Source: Bombyx mori
Lineage: Eukaryota > Arthropoda > Insecta > Lepidoptera > Bombycidae
Assembly: GCF_030269925.1 (NCBI RefSeq)
Contig: NC_085107.1
Span: forward strand, 4,960,001-5,024,000
Reading direction: 5' to 3'
Length of the DNA stretch: 64,000 nt
Each line of letters opens with the position of its first letter. Within the stretch, counting starts at the first letter, position 1. A program made the translations under genes and the position numbers. The notes under the pieces were generated by a model. The model searched no databases, had not been told where the DNA came from, and saw only the letters and a program-made list of their open reading frames with translations. Positions 1 to 11,049 of this stretch are shown here, in pieces.

Positions 1-448
1 TTTCGAGTTTTAGTGATCAGTGAAATAAGTTTATATCGTAAATAGTTTAGTATTCTAATTAGTGAAAACATCAACAATAAGCTGACCAAATTGGAACGAT
101 AAAAAGTTTCGAGTTTTAGTGATCAGTGAAATAAGTTTATATCGTAAATAGTTTAGTATTCTAATTAGTGAAAACATCAACAGTAAGCTGACCGAATTGG
201 AACGATAAAAAGTTTCGAGTTTTAGTGATTAGTGAAATAAGTTTATATCGTAAATAGTTTAGTATTCTAATTAGTGAAAACATCAACAGTAAGCTGACCG
301 AATTGAAACGATAAAAAGTTTCGAGTTTTAGTGATCAGTGAAATAAGTTTATATCGTAAATAGTTTAGTATTCTAATTAGTGAAAACATCAGCAGTAAGC
401 TGACCGAATTGAAACGATAACAAATTTCGAGTTTTAGTGATTAGTGTT
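1..448. repeat. 106-bp tandem repeat array (about 4.2 copies)
   Basis: Units start at 1, 107, 213, 319 and 425, each with TTTCGAGTTTTAGTGAT, so the period is exactly 106 bp. The copies differ at only a few positions, and the fifth is broken off at about 448. Because the array begins at the window edge, its true length is unknown. No open frame runs through it. It could be a local satellite or the repeated leader of a transposon; I cannot tell which. Confidence 0.95.
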
Positions 449-664
449 CCGACTCGAACACAAAATATCGCTTAGGCTTATCTCTAGCGAAAGGCCGATT
501 TTCCTGTGTCCATGTATCACTCTGTTTTCCGAGTAAATAGATGAATAACGTATCGTTAAAAATCGATCGGTAACGTGGAACTTTTTGTTTTAATTCTAGA
601 TATGTTGCAAAAATAAATTGAAACAATCTTTTTAGTACTTTTAACAAAGTACATGGATAATAAA
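449..664. other. Intergenic sequence, nothing recognised
   Basis: Short AT-rich stretch between the tandem array and a dispersed repeat. The open frames here are short and lack coding character. Confidence 0.5.
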
Positions 665-800
665 CCAATGTACGGTAGGCAGCGGTTTGGCTCTGCCCCT
701 GGCATTGCTGAAGTCCATGGGCGACAGTAACCACTCACCATCAGGTGGGCCGTGTGTTCGTCTGTCTACACGGTCAATAAAAAAAAACAAAAAAAACAAT
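665..800 (+). mobile_element. Dispersed repeat 'family B', 3' end with A-rich tail
   Basis: The segment contains GCCCATGGGCGACAGTAACC and the CACTCACCATCAGGTGGGCC motif, followed by an A-rich tail. The same sequence appears on the other strand at 60292-60590 and 51088-51165, with a related inner part at 47440-47690. It is a truncated retroelement end, SINE or LINE 3' region. The family name is not known to me. Confidence 0.7.
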
Positions 801-1070
801 ATTCCGCGTAATATTGCCTTTCCGTTTTTATGTTGTAAGAGAACGTTTTTTTTTTGCCACACATCACTATTGCACTGAACACTGATTAAAACTGCCCAGA
901 AAGTTGGAATCTCGTTGGAATCAAAATTAGCGAAAGTATCATGTTATTTTTATCAGAGTATTGAAGGTATCCACCGGAATCGATACTAATCGAATTCTAA
1001 ATCAACTTTTTGAATAGTTGTTTTATTAAGCGTATTTCAGTTTCAGCTTACTATGCTTTATTTTTAATAT

Positions 1071-1302
1071 CGACGCTTAAAAGGCAAACGTGACTAAGCG
1101 ACAATGCGTGAACTTTACAGTAGACTAATTGAAAGTTGAAATACCTGAAAAAATTTATATTTTAACGAATCTAGCTGTAGGATTGAAATGATTTTAATAG
1201 ACCTAGAAATATTTTTTTTTTGCGCATCGAATATCGTTATTGCCTATCATTTATGTACAAAGCAGTTATTGTCGCTTAGTCACGTTTGCCTTTCAAGCGT
1301 CG
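1071..1302. repeat. 35-bp near-perfect inverted repeat around a 162-bp spacer
   Basis: The arm at 1071-1105 is the reverse complement of 1268-1302 with one mismatch in 35 bases. The core of the arm is GGCAAACGTGACTAAGCGAC. The spacer shows no coding frame. This may be a foldback MITE or the termini of a decayed DNA transposon, but the surrounding bases show no clear target-site duplication. Confidence 0.85.
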
Positions 1303-2256
1303 AATTATCTTTTAAACCATCATATACTATTAGTTTACAATATGTAATAGTCAATCCAACATTGACATCACCCAGTTTCACTACGAAGTCGTCGCAGCCT
1401 AAAGAAGACGTACGATTAAAATTGCGCAGCCAGATTTTTCTTATGTAATACCCACTAAACACAATCTCACGAAGGCTCCTACTATGTATTATTAACGTGT
1501 TGTAAAAATCAAAACCCGTGAAAATTATAATTTAGGTAATTCCTTCTCGTGAATCGTTTAGACTACCTACATTTCTAATATCTGTATATTTTCTATTGAG
1601 ATCGTCTTTATAGATTATTTATATTAAAAGTGATCCCAATACTCTCTTTGGAAAAATACTAAGAACCGACCAAATCGTTTCGAGAGACCACATTAATTAT
1701 TCGTTGCTTAGATATTTACATTAATTTCTGTAAGCCGCTTTATAAATAAGATATCGGGTAATAAATTTGTAATTCTTTATTCAATTTTTACGAAATTAAA
1801 TGAATCTAACATCAATAAATAACAAAAGTAAAAAGCAGTCGTAATTTATTAAACTTTACCCCACTACAAAATTTTATAAATTATTTTTGTATGTTCAGTA
1901 GATTGATTGTAGAAGCCGATAGATAATCACAGGACTCGCCGATTTTGACTTCTCTGGAAGCAAGCTTGTAGATATATTATTATATATAAATATTACATGC
2001 TATAGAATAACCGATACAATATGCTTCATATTCATATAAATTAAGTACAGTTATTGATGTTGCTGACTGCCAATGAAGAGGAAACATCATATTTATAGTC
2101 CGTTTCGAATGTTATCAATCCCTCGCAGTATAGTTTTTCCTAGACAATTAGTTGTAGAATGGGATTCGAGTAGCCAGACATGTATAAAATTACATATCTT
2201 GCTTACTCGCCATTTTTTAAATCACAGTTAATGTAGGCGAAACTATATTTTCCTAA
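1303..2256. other. Intergenic sequence, nothing recognised
   Basis: AT-rich sequence with no recognisable repeat, RNA gene or credible exon. Confidence 0.5.
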
Positions 2257-2502
2257 TTTTTTTTTATTGCTTAGTTGGGTGGACGAGCTCACAACCCACC
2301 TGGTGTTAAGTGGTTACTGGAGCCCATAGACATCCACAACGTAAATGCGCCACCCACCTTGAGAAATAAGTTCTAAGGTCTCAGTATAGTTTCAACGGCT
2401 GTCCCACCCTTCAAACCGAAACGCATTACTGCTTCACGGCAGAAAATAGACAGGGCGGTGGTACCCACCCGCGCGGACTCACAAGAGGTGCTATCACCAG
2501 GT
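2257..2502 (-). mobile_element. Bm1 SINE
   Basis: Read on the plus strand, it begins with a T-run and ATTGCTTAG, then GTGGACGAGCTCACAACCCA, the GGTGTTAAGTGGTTACTGGA block and AAACCGAAACGCATTACTGC. It ends near the GCGCGGACTCACAAGAGGTG block. This matches the other Bm1 copies in the window (8431, 20555, 42347, 51728). The A-rich tail is at the low-coordinate end, so the element lies on the minus strand. Confidence 0.9.
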
Positions 2503-2606
2503 AAAACGTATTAAATTTTTTATCGGTGGATGAAGTTGTCTATTGGCATTCGGTAGCCACTTAATATGATTTTACTAGATTTTTGCTAATAGTAGACATA
2601 ATCAAA

Positions 2607-3089
2607 CTAAGATAAAGCTCATGAGAACCCTTATCTTCTCCATATTCTTGTACGCTTCTGAGACGTGAACCCTCAAGACCCGTACCCGATCGAGAATTGA
2701 CGCATTTGAAACGTGGTGTTGGCGCAAAATGTTGGGCGTATCATGGACGGAGCGCAGAACAAATGTGTCAATTCTCGAGGAGTAAGCGTCAAGACCCGTC
2801 TATCTACAATCTGTACGCAGCGTCTCCTTAAGTACTTCGGACACGTGGCCCGACAAAATCCTGAGAACTTGGAAAAATTAATAGTTGTAGGTCACGTGGA
2901 AGGAAAGAGAAGTCGAGGAAGATTGCCAACCCGGTGGACGGACATTATCAAGGAGGCCACAAACACCAGCGTCCCGGGCGCCATTAAGCAGGCCGAATGC
3001 AGGCAACATTGGAGGAAGCTGGTGCAAAAACTGGACCAAGGTGGTCACGACCCTCAGTAATGAGGAAACGACAAAATAGAAGAAGAAGA
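2607..3089 (+). mobile_element. 5'-truncated RTE-like LINE with 13-bp target duplication
   Basis: The insert carries only the C-terminal end of a non-LTR reverse-transcriptase polyprotein (IKLMRTLIFSIFLY, then HVEGKRSRGRLPTRWTDII, ending RWTD..HDPQ-stop at 3060), interrupted by a stop near 2668. The 3' tail is a short GAA repeat, typical of RTE-clade elements, not poly(A). AGACATAATCAAA flanks it at 2594-2606 and 3090-3102, giving a perfect 13-bp target duplication. The element is dead: it lacks the endonuclease and most of the RT. Confidence 0.85.
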
Positions 3090-3102
3090 AGACATAATCA
3101 AA

Positions 3103-4224
3103 ACTACTTTTACAGCCTAAGCTCGCGCTTGATTAAGCTGTCAAATTAGTTTTAATTGCGCTTTACATCAGATGAATCATGAGACTATACCTGGACCTGG
3201 AGCAATATAAAAAGATAAATTTGACATACCTACTTATTTTTGACATGTCGCTTCATATTTTCCTGCAAGTTATGGATTGAGTTCCGCAATATGTCCAAAT
3301 TTTTTATCGATTTTTTTACATCCAGTTCTTTATATTTTAGGATAACTCACTTAATGCTACAAATAAAAGTAATTTACAAAAAATACACGCTATTCTGTTG
3401 CTCCGATATCATATTCCTTGTGACACGGAGAGATACCAAAAATATTAAACCCGTCGTTATACCAAAAAGCGATGACACTATTTTTTTCAAATCATTTACT
3501 TACCTTGCACAATTTCATTACAAATATGAGTTGTTTCCCATGCGATCTTTTTCTTGACGTCTTTATCGTTATGAATAGTTATTTACAATTAAAAAAAAAG
3601 CTCTATCCCGTATTTCCCGATTACTAAATGTTTTTCTTCTACCTGAACATTAAATGTTTTTAGTACGAAGCGCAATCTTTCTAATTTATTATTTGCTCTA
3701 CTACATATTACTCAACTAATTATATGTTGTGTATAAAACTTGGCTGCCAATATGTAGAGTGACTACGGTAGCGGTGAGCCTACGAGCTCTGATAAATTCT
3801 GTCGCTTCGGTGTCTGCATTGTCGGATGAGAATCACACGTCGTTTATGTCAAGGCTTTTATAATACAGCCCTATTTCTTTCAATAGTAAACGAATAAGAA
3901 AATCGGAATAAACAATTATAATACAAAAATACAAATACACAATAAAATATATTGTATCGTCTTAATGGTATTTTGAAAATGTGCCAACTAAAAGTACACG
4001 GATATTTGTTAACTAAAAAAAATCACCCCACATTTAACGCTCGGAACCGTTCACAACAAACATACACAGGCATGCCTTCTATTATATAATATTGTTAGCG
4101 GCACGCACGAAACAAAAGTGAAATTCTTTCAGTAGTTGACACACGCATTGTTGGTGTTTAGTTTTTTTTAAAGTTTAATAGAATTTATATTTTATTTTTA
4201 AGTGGTAAATTAAAATGGACTTAC
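3103..4224. other. Intergenic or intronic sequence, nothing recognised
   Basis: AT-rich with scattered short frames. If the minus-strand gene proposed at 4225-14606 is real, this is its next intron or further gene sequence. Confidence 0.4.
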
Positions 4225-4349
4225 CTTCCTAGGAGGCGGCTGCATGGCGAGTTCTTCGCCGCTTAGGTCGCGTGTATACGAGTCTCGTGAGCTATGTCGG
4301 GAATCAATTGAAGTGGAGGCAAGCGTGTCCGCCCTCAGTCGCGTCCCAA
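4225..4349 (-). CDS. Candidate internal exon (exon 3) of an unidentified minus-strand gene
   Basis: Seen: a GC-rich island in AT-rich surroundings. On the minus strand one frame is open to a consensus donor, AGGAAG|GTAAGT, with the last exon base at 4225. The frame encodes about 42 residues starting VGTRLRADTLASTS, then SRHSSRDSYTRDLSGEE, and ending MQPPPRK. It is Ser/Arg/Asp-rich and looks like a linker. Starting the exon at 4349 after GTGAG gives the phase needed to follow the exon at 13448-13490, whose last base is the first of a codon. The acceptor is weak, with little polypyrimidine. An in-frame TGA lies just upstream, so an alternative is a first exon with translation from the internal ATG (MQPPPRK). 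I do not recognise the protein. The gene continues off the left edge. Confidence 0.45.
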
Positions 4350-5270
4350 CTCACTTGGACGGCACTGCGCTAGCCACGCATGCGTACTAAAACTACGGCC
4401 ATAGACTAAATACTTTATTTAACATTATTTCTCGATATTTCACATCACTAATTAATACTACACTTAAACATCAACATTGTTGCAGCCTTACAAGCCCTAA
4501 GATAAGAAAACTGTGTTTTGACAAAGAAAAAAAAAATACACGTGTAAAGAATTTTAGGTTTTTTACACAAACAATCCTGCCATCTAGCGGCCTAAGATTA
4601 CTTTCTTGGATATAATTATTTTTTTTGTCTCACGGATTAACTTTTGTAGAAATTACGGATTATATGTATGTGTTACCGAAAAGCTTTTCACTAAAACTTA
4701 AAACTAAACATATTACAGAGAACTCAGATCAATTCAAATATAAATCTAGTAAATATTCTAGTAAAAATCTAAATAATCTACTGCATCAACAGAACAAGCA
4801 ATTTTGTAAACTCCAGAAACTCCACAACGTTGAATGGAGTTGCACTTCTGCAGTGCTATTATAAAATCTAGATTTTCCGTTGCCTGAATTTCCCGCACAC
4901 GTATAAAATTTTCTTCATCGTGTGGGTACTGTAATTCAATAACAACTATTGTTAGTTTAATATTGTTAAATAATGTAAATAAATAGTCTATAAATACTTA
5001 TTTTGATTTCTTCTGAAATTATCAACAACAAAAAGAATTAAAAGTATATAATATATTATAATAGCATATAGCACTTTATTATTTTTTTAACTATTCTAAT
5101 GTTTACTTTAATTAAAGTGTTGCGTTAACAGCGACAATTCACTTTTAGATTTTCCTATATCATATTTAGTGAGAATAATGTATATAATGTAAATAAGAAA
5201 TTTTAATTGCATAATAATAAAATATAGAAGCATGTATCTAAAACACGATCATCTAATGATTTAGCCGATT
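4350..5270. other. Non-coding sequence, probably intron
   Basis: AT-rich with no recognised repeat. It would lie in the second intron of the proposed minus-strand gene. Confidence 0.4.
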
Positions 5271-5475
5271 ATGTAAGCTAGTTAGCGTGACGACAACATA
5301 AACCTCATACAACAACCTTATATACCCTTACCTCGCCCTGTCCTTATATATCGCCCTCATCCATTATGTAATTATGTAATTACGTAAGCTAGTTAACGTG
5401 ATGACAACGCAAACCTCATATAACAACTTTATATACCCTTACCTCGCCCTATTCTTATATATCACCCTCATCGAT
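5271..5475. repeat. Tandem duplication, two copies of about 111 bp
   Basis: Copies start near 5271 and 5382. They share blocks such as CCTTATATACCCTTACCTCGCCCT (differing at a few bases) and GTAAGCTAGTTA. Roughly 90% of positions agree by eye. No coding frame or known element was recognised. Confidence 0.85.
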
Positions 5476-6036
5476 GAGGAGTCAGGTTACACACACCTTA
5501 TATTATTATCAATACTTGCAACGTTAATTCGACAAAGCTCACCGTAATTAATAACGGAGCTTAAAATATACAACCTTTGACCTCTATAAATCCAAAGCAA
5601 CGGATGAAAACATATAAATGAACCGCACACACGGGCCTGAGAACACATATCGCACCACGGTTTGTGTGGTTGTCTTAGCAGTTCAAAATATAAAACATAT
5701 CAGCATTATAGCTAACGAAGCTTTAGTCAGTAAAAATATTTACATAGCTCCTGCATTATACTCTGTAATTCAAAATTCCAAACCTGCCCGATGTTACTGA
5801 TCACTATTATTGTAATTATCATTTAAAAATATCAACGTTGTACTACTTCGGAGCAAAAACTTACGTTTTTTTTCTTCATATCTGCCGATAATTTATTTAT
5901 TATATTTGCTGCATATTTATCAACAACAACATTAGACTCGCTGGAATTCTAAAGTCGACCTCTTGGAAATCATGTAGGTCTCATATTTCAGGGAGTCAGG
6001 TATTCTTTATAAGTGCACATAGTTATAATTGCGTTA

Positions 6037-6348
6037 GAGGAAATAGAGGAAGTCTGAAAGTGGCACCTGTGACAAGGAAGCTGAGAAGTGCGCGTTTGGG
6101 ATGGTATGGACATGTGATGAGTCGAAATGAAAAGGAGGTTGGTAAAAAAGTGTTAGCTATGAATGTGGAAGGACATAAAGGATATAGAGAAAGAGTTAGA
6201 CCTAAGAAGAAATGGATGGATTGCGTGAAAGATGATATGTGTAAAAGGGGAGTGAGCGAAGAAATGGTACATGATAGAATATTATGGAAGAAGAAAACAT
6301 GTTGCGCTGATCCCAGGTGACTGGGAGAAAGGCAGGAGAATGATGATG
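6037..6348 (+). mobile_element. 5'-truncated non-LTR retrotransposon end with 16-bp target duplication
   Basis: An open frame at 6060-6320 encodes the C-terminus of a LINE polyprotein: LGWYGHVMSRNE, RPKKKWMDCVKDDM, then LWKKKTCCADPR before the stop. That arrangement (WYGHV, RPKKRWMDC, TCCADP) is common at LINE C-termini in insects. It ends in a GAT-repeat tail, not poly(A). AGTTATAATTGCGTTA occurs at 6021-6036 and again at 6349-6364, a perfect 16-bp target duplication. It differs in sequence from the element at 2607, so it is a second family. Confidence 0.82.
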
Positions 6349-6364
6349 AGTTATAATTGCGTTA

Positions 6365-7430
6365 ATGAACGTTATCATCCGTTTTAGTTCACAGTCAATA
6401 AAGTCTTTACGATGTACCTAAATAGTATTGGCATAGTATCAAATTCCCAATAACAGACTAATAGGAAACGAACGCAACAAAAAATATTGTGCCAATTATT
6501 TTGTGTGCTGTTCGTTACAATGAAACATTTATTATAAAAGTGCTCCCGCGGTTATTTTACTAATATAACAAAACTTTTATGTGCTCTACAGGATAAATAC
6601 AAAACGATAGTGCTTGAATAAGCAAACGAACAGCGAATAAATATTCGATATTATTTCAAGGTATCGCCATTCGGATTTATTTTTTCTTTCAATTAGTTCA
6701 TTCATTGAATCTCGTTCGTGTTACTTTTTTTCAAACATTCAAGAGTGTACCCGCCGGTGTCAGGAATACGATTTAGCGAAGTACGTACGTGGATGCTCTT
6801 ATGTGACGAAATATGGCGTTATGTTTTTGCTCACTTGTCGATCCTTTGAAAGTAGAAACTTGGTATGGTCGCGTCACTCGATACGAGTACTATGCTCGAT
6901 ATTATTCACTCGATAATCATTCGACGAAAGTTGACCAACACTAAAAGTCGACATCGGAAATTTCAGCATAACGATCGGTCCTTGGCGTTTCATTATTAAT
7001 TTTAGAAACTAATCCAAACCATCAGTTTATTACTTCTATCCTTAATAAGTTCAAGACTTTAATCGTAGTAAATGCGGAGCGGATGAATTAAAAAAAAAAC
7101 AATTCCAGATCCCAATATTTCAGTTATATGTTGTACAACGGAAAACACAAATTGCAATTATTAAAAAATATACGAAGCGACGTCAACATTGCACACGAGT
7201 TAAACGCATAAAGTCTCATCTCATAACAAAGAACACAAAAATAAACCTCGTGAATCGGACACGGAAAACTCGCAGTTTCATTTTAATTCCTGATGAGATA
7301 TGAATGTGTACCATGTAGGATTTTGTTTTTCGTTACGCTTATGATGCAGCGATATTGCATTTACTTTCGTATTTTCCTATTTTTCTGAGGACTGGCAGTA
7401 GGGTAATAGCACAATTTAGAGACGAGAATT
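6365..7430. other. Non-coding sequence, nothing recognised
   Basis: AT-rich; no repeat or exon recognised. Confidence 0.4.
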
Positions 7431-7552
7431 TACTATACTATACTATACTATACTATACTATACTATACTATACTATACTATACTATACTATACTATACTA
7501 TACTATACTATACTATACTATACTATACTATACTATACTATACTATACTATA
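7431..7552. repeat. (TACTA)n microsatellite, about 24 perfect copies
   Basis: 122 bp of uninterrupted pentanucleotide repeat. The apparent YTIL-repeat reading frame across it is an artefact of the repeat. Confidence 0.98.
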
Positions 7553-8430
7553 AAATATAGTAATATAAAAATTATGTAAATTTAGTGTTTCTGTGTCAGA
7601 ATAATTATGGTCCGTAGTAGCCTCTGCAAAACCTCTCTGCCGATAGTCCCGTTGGCAGGATGTCAGCGCTTCCCGCAGTTCTAATATCCGGAGGAATTTA
7701 CTATCTGATCTGGAACTGTTGTGGAAAACATTCCAGATATGAATGCAGTACCTACAAATAGTCAATTCCCGAATATACCTACACTTGCTTAAGATAAAAA
7801 TTATTTTAGTGTAGTATTACTACTGATCAATTCTCTCACCTAAGAGAACCTTTCGGAGTTTACTTTTCTGGTACACAATAGCTTCTGTAAACATATTAAA
7901 TTAGAATAACTTACATTTTTCTAGTTACTGATATAATTTCAACACCCACACACTGTTGTCGACCGCCGCCGACTATTTGCAAACAGGAATAACTTCACGC
8001 GTTTGATTTCAACTCCATCAGCCGGATAACAAAGGAAGTCATTTCCATTCTTCCTGCGGGACGACAAAAATAGCAACCTCTATGTAGAAATGGAATGGAA
8101 ATGAATTTTGACGTCACATGCTGCTTTCAAATCAACACAGAGTAAGACTATCTTTTATTTGTTGCTTTAAATCATCATAAGTAAGAATAATATTGTGATC
8201 AATATATTGCGTAATTTTTTTATTAAATAATGCATAAATGGGTGAACGAGCTCATGCCGCACATGATCCTGAGTGGTTCGGGAGCCCATAGACATAAGGT
8301 ACGACGCGAATGCCGTTACCAACTTTAAGAGATGAATTTGAAACCGGAATGTACGCTTCGCGGCTGGGATAGGCACAATTACGGAACGCGCCACTAGTGA
8401 TTACACAAATTTTATAAACACTCAGGTTTT

Positions 8431-8676
8431 ACTGGTGATAGGACCTCTTGTGAGTCCGCGCGGGTAGGTACTACCACCCTGCCTATTTCTGTCGTGAAGC
8501 AGTAATGCGTTTCGGTTAGAAGGGCGGAGCAGCCGTTGTAACTTTACCGAGACCTTAGAACTTATGTCTCAAGGTGGGCGGCGCATTTACGTTGTAGATG
8601 TCTATGGGCTCCAGTAACCACTTAACACCAGGTAGGCTGTGAGATCGTCCACCCTTGTAGGCAATAAAAAAAAAAA
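8431..8676 (+). mobile_element. Bm1 SINE nested in an older SINE
   Basis: Begins GGTGATAGGACCTCTTGTGA and ends with AGGCAATA plus an A-run. GTTTTA flanks it at 8426-8431 and 8677-8682, a plausible 6-bp target duplication. Removing it restores the host SINE order. Confidence 0.88.
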
Positions 8677-8825
8677 GTTTTATTTTAATTACAGGATACC
8701 GTTCTTTCAGCGTGGGAGTCGTATGTGAAGGTGTCCAAAACGTATTTCCTTAGAAATAATGATAAATGCCTGCTAGATTTGATAAGCACCGTCGCATCGC
8801 TCTATGATATGATATATACACCAAG

Positions 8826-9180
8826 ATCATTCCCGATCCTGCGGAAAGAATGGAAAGCAGTCGACGTCGCCCCAAACACGTCATTTCGGATACTCCCGAT
8901 CCACTAACGTTGCTTTTAGGAAACTCAAACATCGGTGACCGTTCTCGTCGAACCCGTCGCTCGCGACGAAGGGCTCGACGAGTAAATTAACCCTCAGACA
9001 CAGCCCACTGAGTTTCTCGCCGGATCTTCTCAGTGTGTCGCGTTTCCGATCCGGTGGTAGATTCTGCGAAGCACGGCTCTTGCTAGGGTTCGTGTTAGAG
9101 GTTTGAGCCCCGCGAGCTACTAGTTTAAGGTTACGCTGAAATAGCCTCTCAAGGCTATCAGCTTAGGTAGGAAAAAAAAA
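8826..9180 (+). mobile_element. BMC1-type LINE 3' end nested in the same SINE
   Basis: The 355-bp 3' fragment contains CCACTGAGTTTCTCGCCGGA and CCTCTCAAGGCTATCAGCTT, and ends in an A-run. ACACCAAG at 8818-8825 and 9181-9188 is an 8-bp target duplication. The BMC1 assignment is from memory of the B. mori family. Confidence 0.85.
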
Positions 9181-9320
9181 ACACCAAGCATCTTATCCTC
9201 TAGGCCACGAAGACTTCGAATAATTATAAATAATCACTACCATTCCGTAAATATGAAATTATTAAGGATACAGCCATAAAAATCTTGATTCATTCCGACT
9301 CACATCTATAGTAAGCTCTC

Positions 9321-9502
9321 TTTTTTTTCTACCTATGCCTTGAGAGGCTATTTCAGCTTCTCTTTTACGTGTAGGTGAGCTCACGGGGCTCAAACCGGGA
9401 GTGTTGCTAACACTGGCCCTAACAAGAGCAGTGCTTTGCAGAATCTACCACCAGATCGGAAACGTGACGCACTAAGAAGATCCGACGAGAAACTCAGTGG
9501 GC
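9321..9502 (-). mobile_element. BMC1-type LINE 3' end, 182 bp
   Basis: Reverse-complement copy starting with a T-run, then CTACCTATGCCTTGAGAGGC. GTAAGCTCTC flanks it at 9311-9320 and 9503-9512, extendable by the shared T-run. It is severely 5' truncated. Confidence 0.88.
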
Positions 9503-9516
9503 GTAAGCTCTCTTTT

Positions 9517-11041
9517 ACCCGCCGTTTCACACACGTTAATATGGAGAGAAATATATCCCGCAGCAATAATACTTTTTTTTCTAGGTGAAAGGTTTCATCA
9601 CAAATTCTACGATAGTCAATTGATAGTTAAGACATAAGAAACGAACAAAGATACATATATTCCCATTCACAATAATAATATATGGTATGGATTCGATCGG
9701 CTATTAAAAGTAAATTACATACCTACAAGCTTTGTTCGGAACCATACAATTAAAAATTCAAAGTATAATTTCCTTCACATTAAACATCTGTCTCTTTTCT
9801 ACGTTGGGTTATTACGATAACTACAAAACAAAATATGAGCTGGTTTTCATTCATTTATTTATGGCGAACATTTATGCAAAAAAATACATTCAGAGTTTCC
9901 TCATAATACAAATAAAAATATTATGTTATATAATTGAGGCTTCTAACGACTCAGTGCCGGTGGTGGCACTCATGCTGTAATATCTAGAGGTATTGCTTCC
10001 CGTGGAAGACCAAAAAAATCGACTACGCACTAAAAAAATTACACCTGATTATCGCATGCGTTCCCTTGGCCTTCATACTATGAAATGCCAACAACAGAGA
10101 TTTATATTAACCCAAAAGATCTTGGCCCAAAAACAACTGTCAACTTTTCAACTTAATTGGATGCGAAATGTACATATAAACCATGAACAAACTGGTAAAT
10201 ATTACCTACATATTTTCCTATAAGATTCGACTGTGGGGGCGAGTTTAATACGATTCTCAATATTGCTAAAATCGGTAGTATGTAAAATATGTAAAAATCT
10301 AGTATGTAAAATCGGAATTTTTTATCGTTTTCAACCATAGATTAACATGTACAAAGACCTTGTAACGAACTGCAACATATTCTTAGTATTGTTAATCGTC
10401 CCCGGTTATTACCACGTCGAAGACTAAATCGATAATTGCACTAAAGGCTTTTGGGTTACTATTTAAGGCTGTTAGTTAATTTCAAGCTTCACTTCTTTAT
10501 TGTATTATACATTACTATCGCATTTACAGAACGACCAAGTGACTCGCTTATGAGTAACGCTCACTAATGTATCATCAATGTCAAATGATCAATTACAATC
10601 GAACTATACTTACTAACTTTACTTGCAGTACTACCAATTTACATTGAACGAATCAAATTTTCATTGCTCACTTATACCATTTTTTTTTTACTACTAAAGA
10701 ACTGTTTTCACGAATCGGATCGGATGATTGCTTATTATTTAGAAGAAATGTCACACTTGCAGAGAAAAGCACTTAGTCTTCCCTGAGGATATTTAATAAC
10801 AATTATAAAGAGCCACGACCCGGAATTTGAACGCTCCGCAAAAGTGTAAACTGCAGTCTGTGCAAACAATATTTCTGAGAAAATACATCGGTCACTAATT
10901 GTATTGTTCTCGGATGTCACTGTATTGTATTACACTGTACACTCGTAGCTTGGTTGGAAACAAAATAATAACGTTGCACTATTTTTATTGATAAGGTGCA
11001 ATTGGAAGAACATAGAGCTTCACGTTGTACTCTCGGCCCTA
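9517..11041. other. Non-coding sequence, nothing recognised
   Basis: AT-rich; no exon or repeat identified. Frames at 9732-9980 and 9993-10223 lack any recognisable motif and I treat them as chance. Confidence 0.4.
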
Positions 11042-11049
11042 CCGCACTA

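Larger units (their letters stand above)
8215..9225 (-). mobile_element. Old extended Bm1-type SINE, split by two later insertions
   Basis: Pieces of one minus-strand SINE lie at 8215-8430 (GGGTGAACGAGCTCATG, GGAGCCCATAGACAT), 8677-8825 (ATTACAGGATACCGTTCTTT, tRNA-side region) and 9189-9225 (CTTATCCTCTAGGCCACGAAG). They join in the order seen in the uninterrupted copies at 42347 and 48793. A younger Bm1 sits at 8431-8676 and a LINE end at 8826-9180. The host copy is much more diverged than the Bm1 inside it, consistent with the order of events. Confidence 0.75.

Noticed and set aside
1..448. CRISPR-like array
   Set aside because: The 106-bp units are contiguous with no variable spacers, and the context is a eukaryotic genome.
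7355..7579. 74-codon frame encoding a Tyr/Thr/Ile/Leu repeat
   Set aside because: Produced entirely by the TACTA microsatellite.
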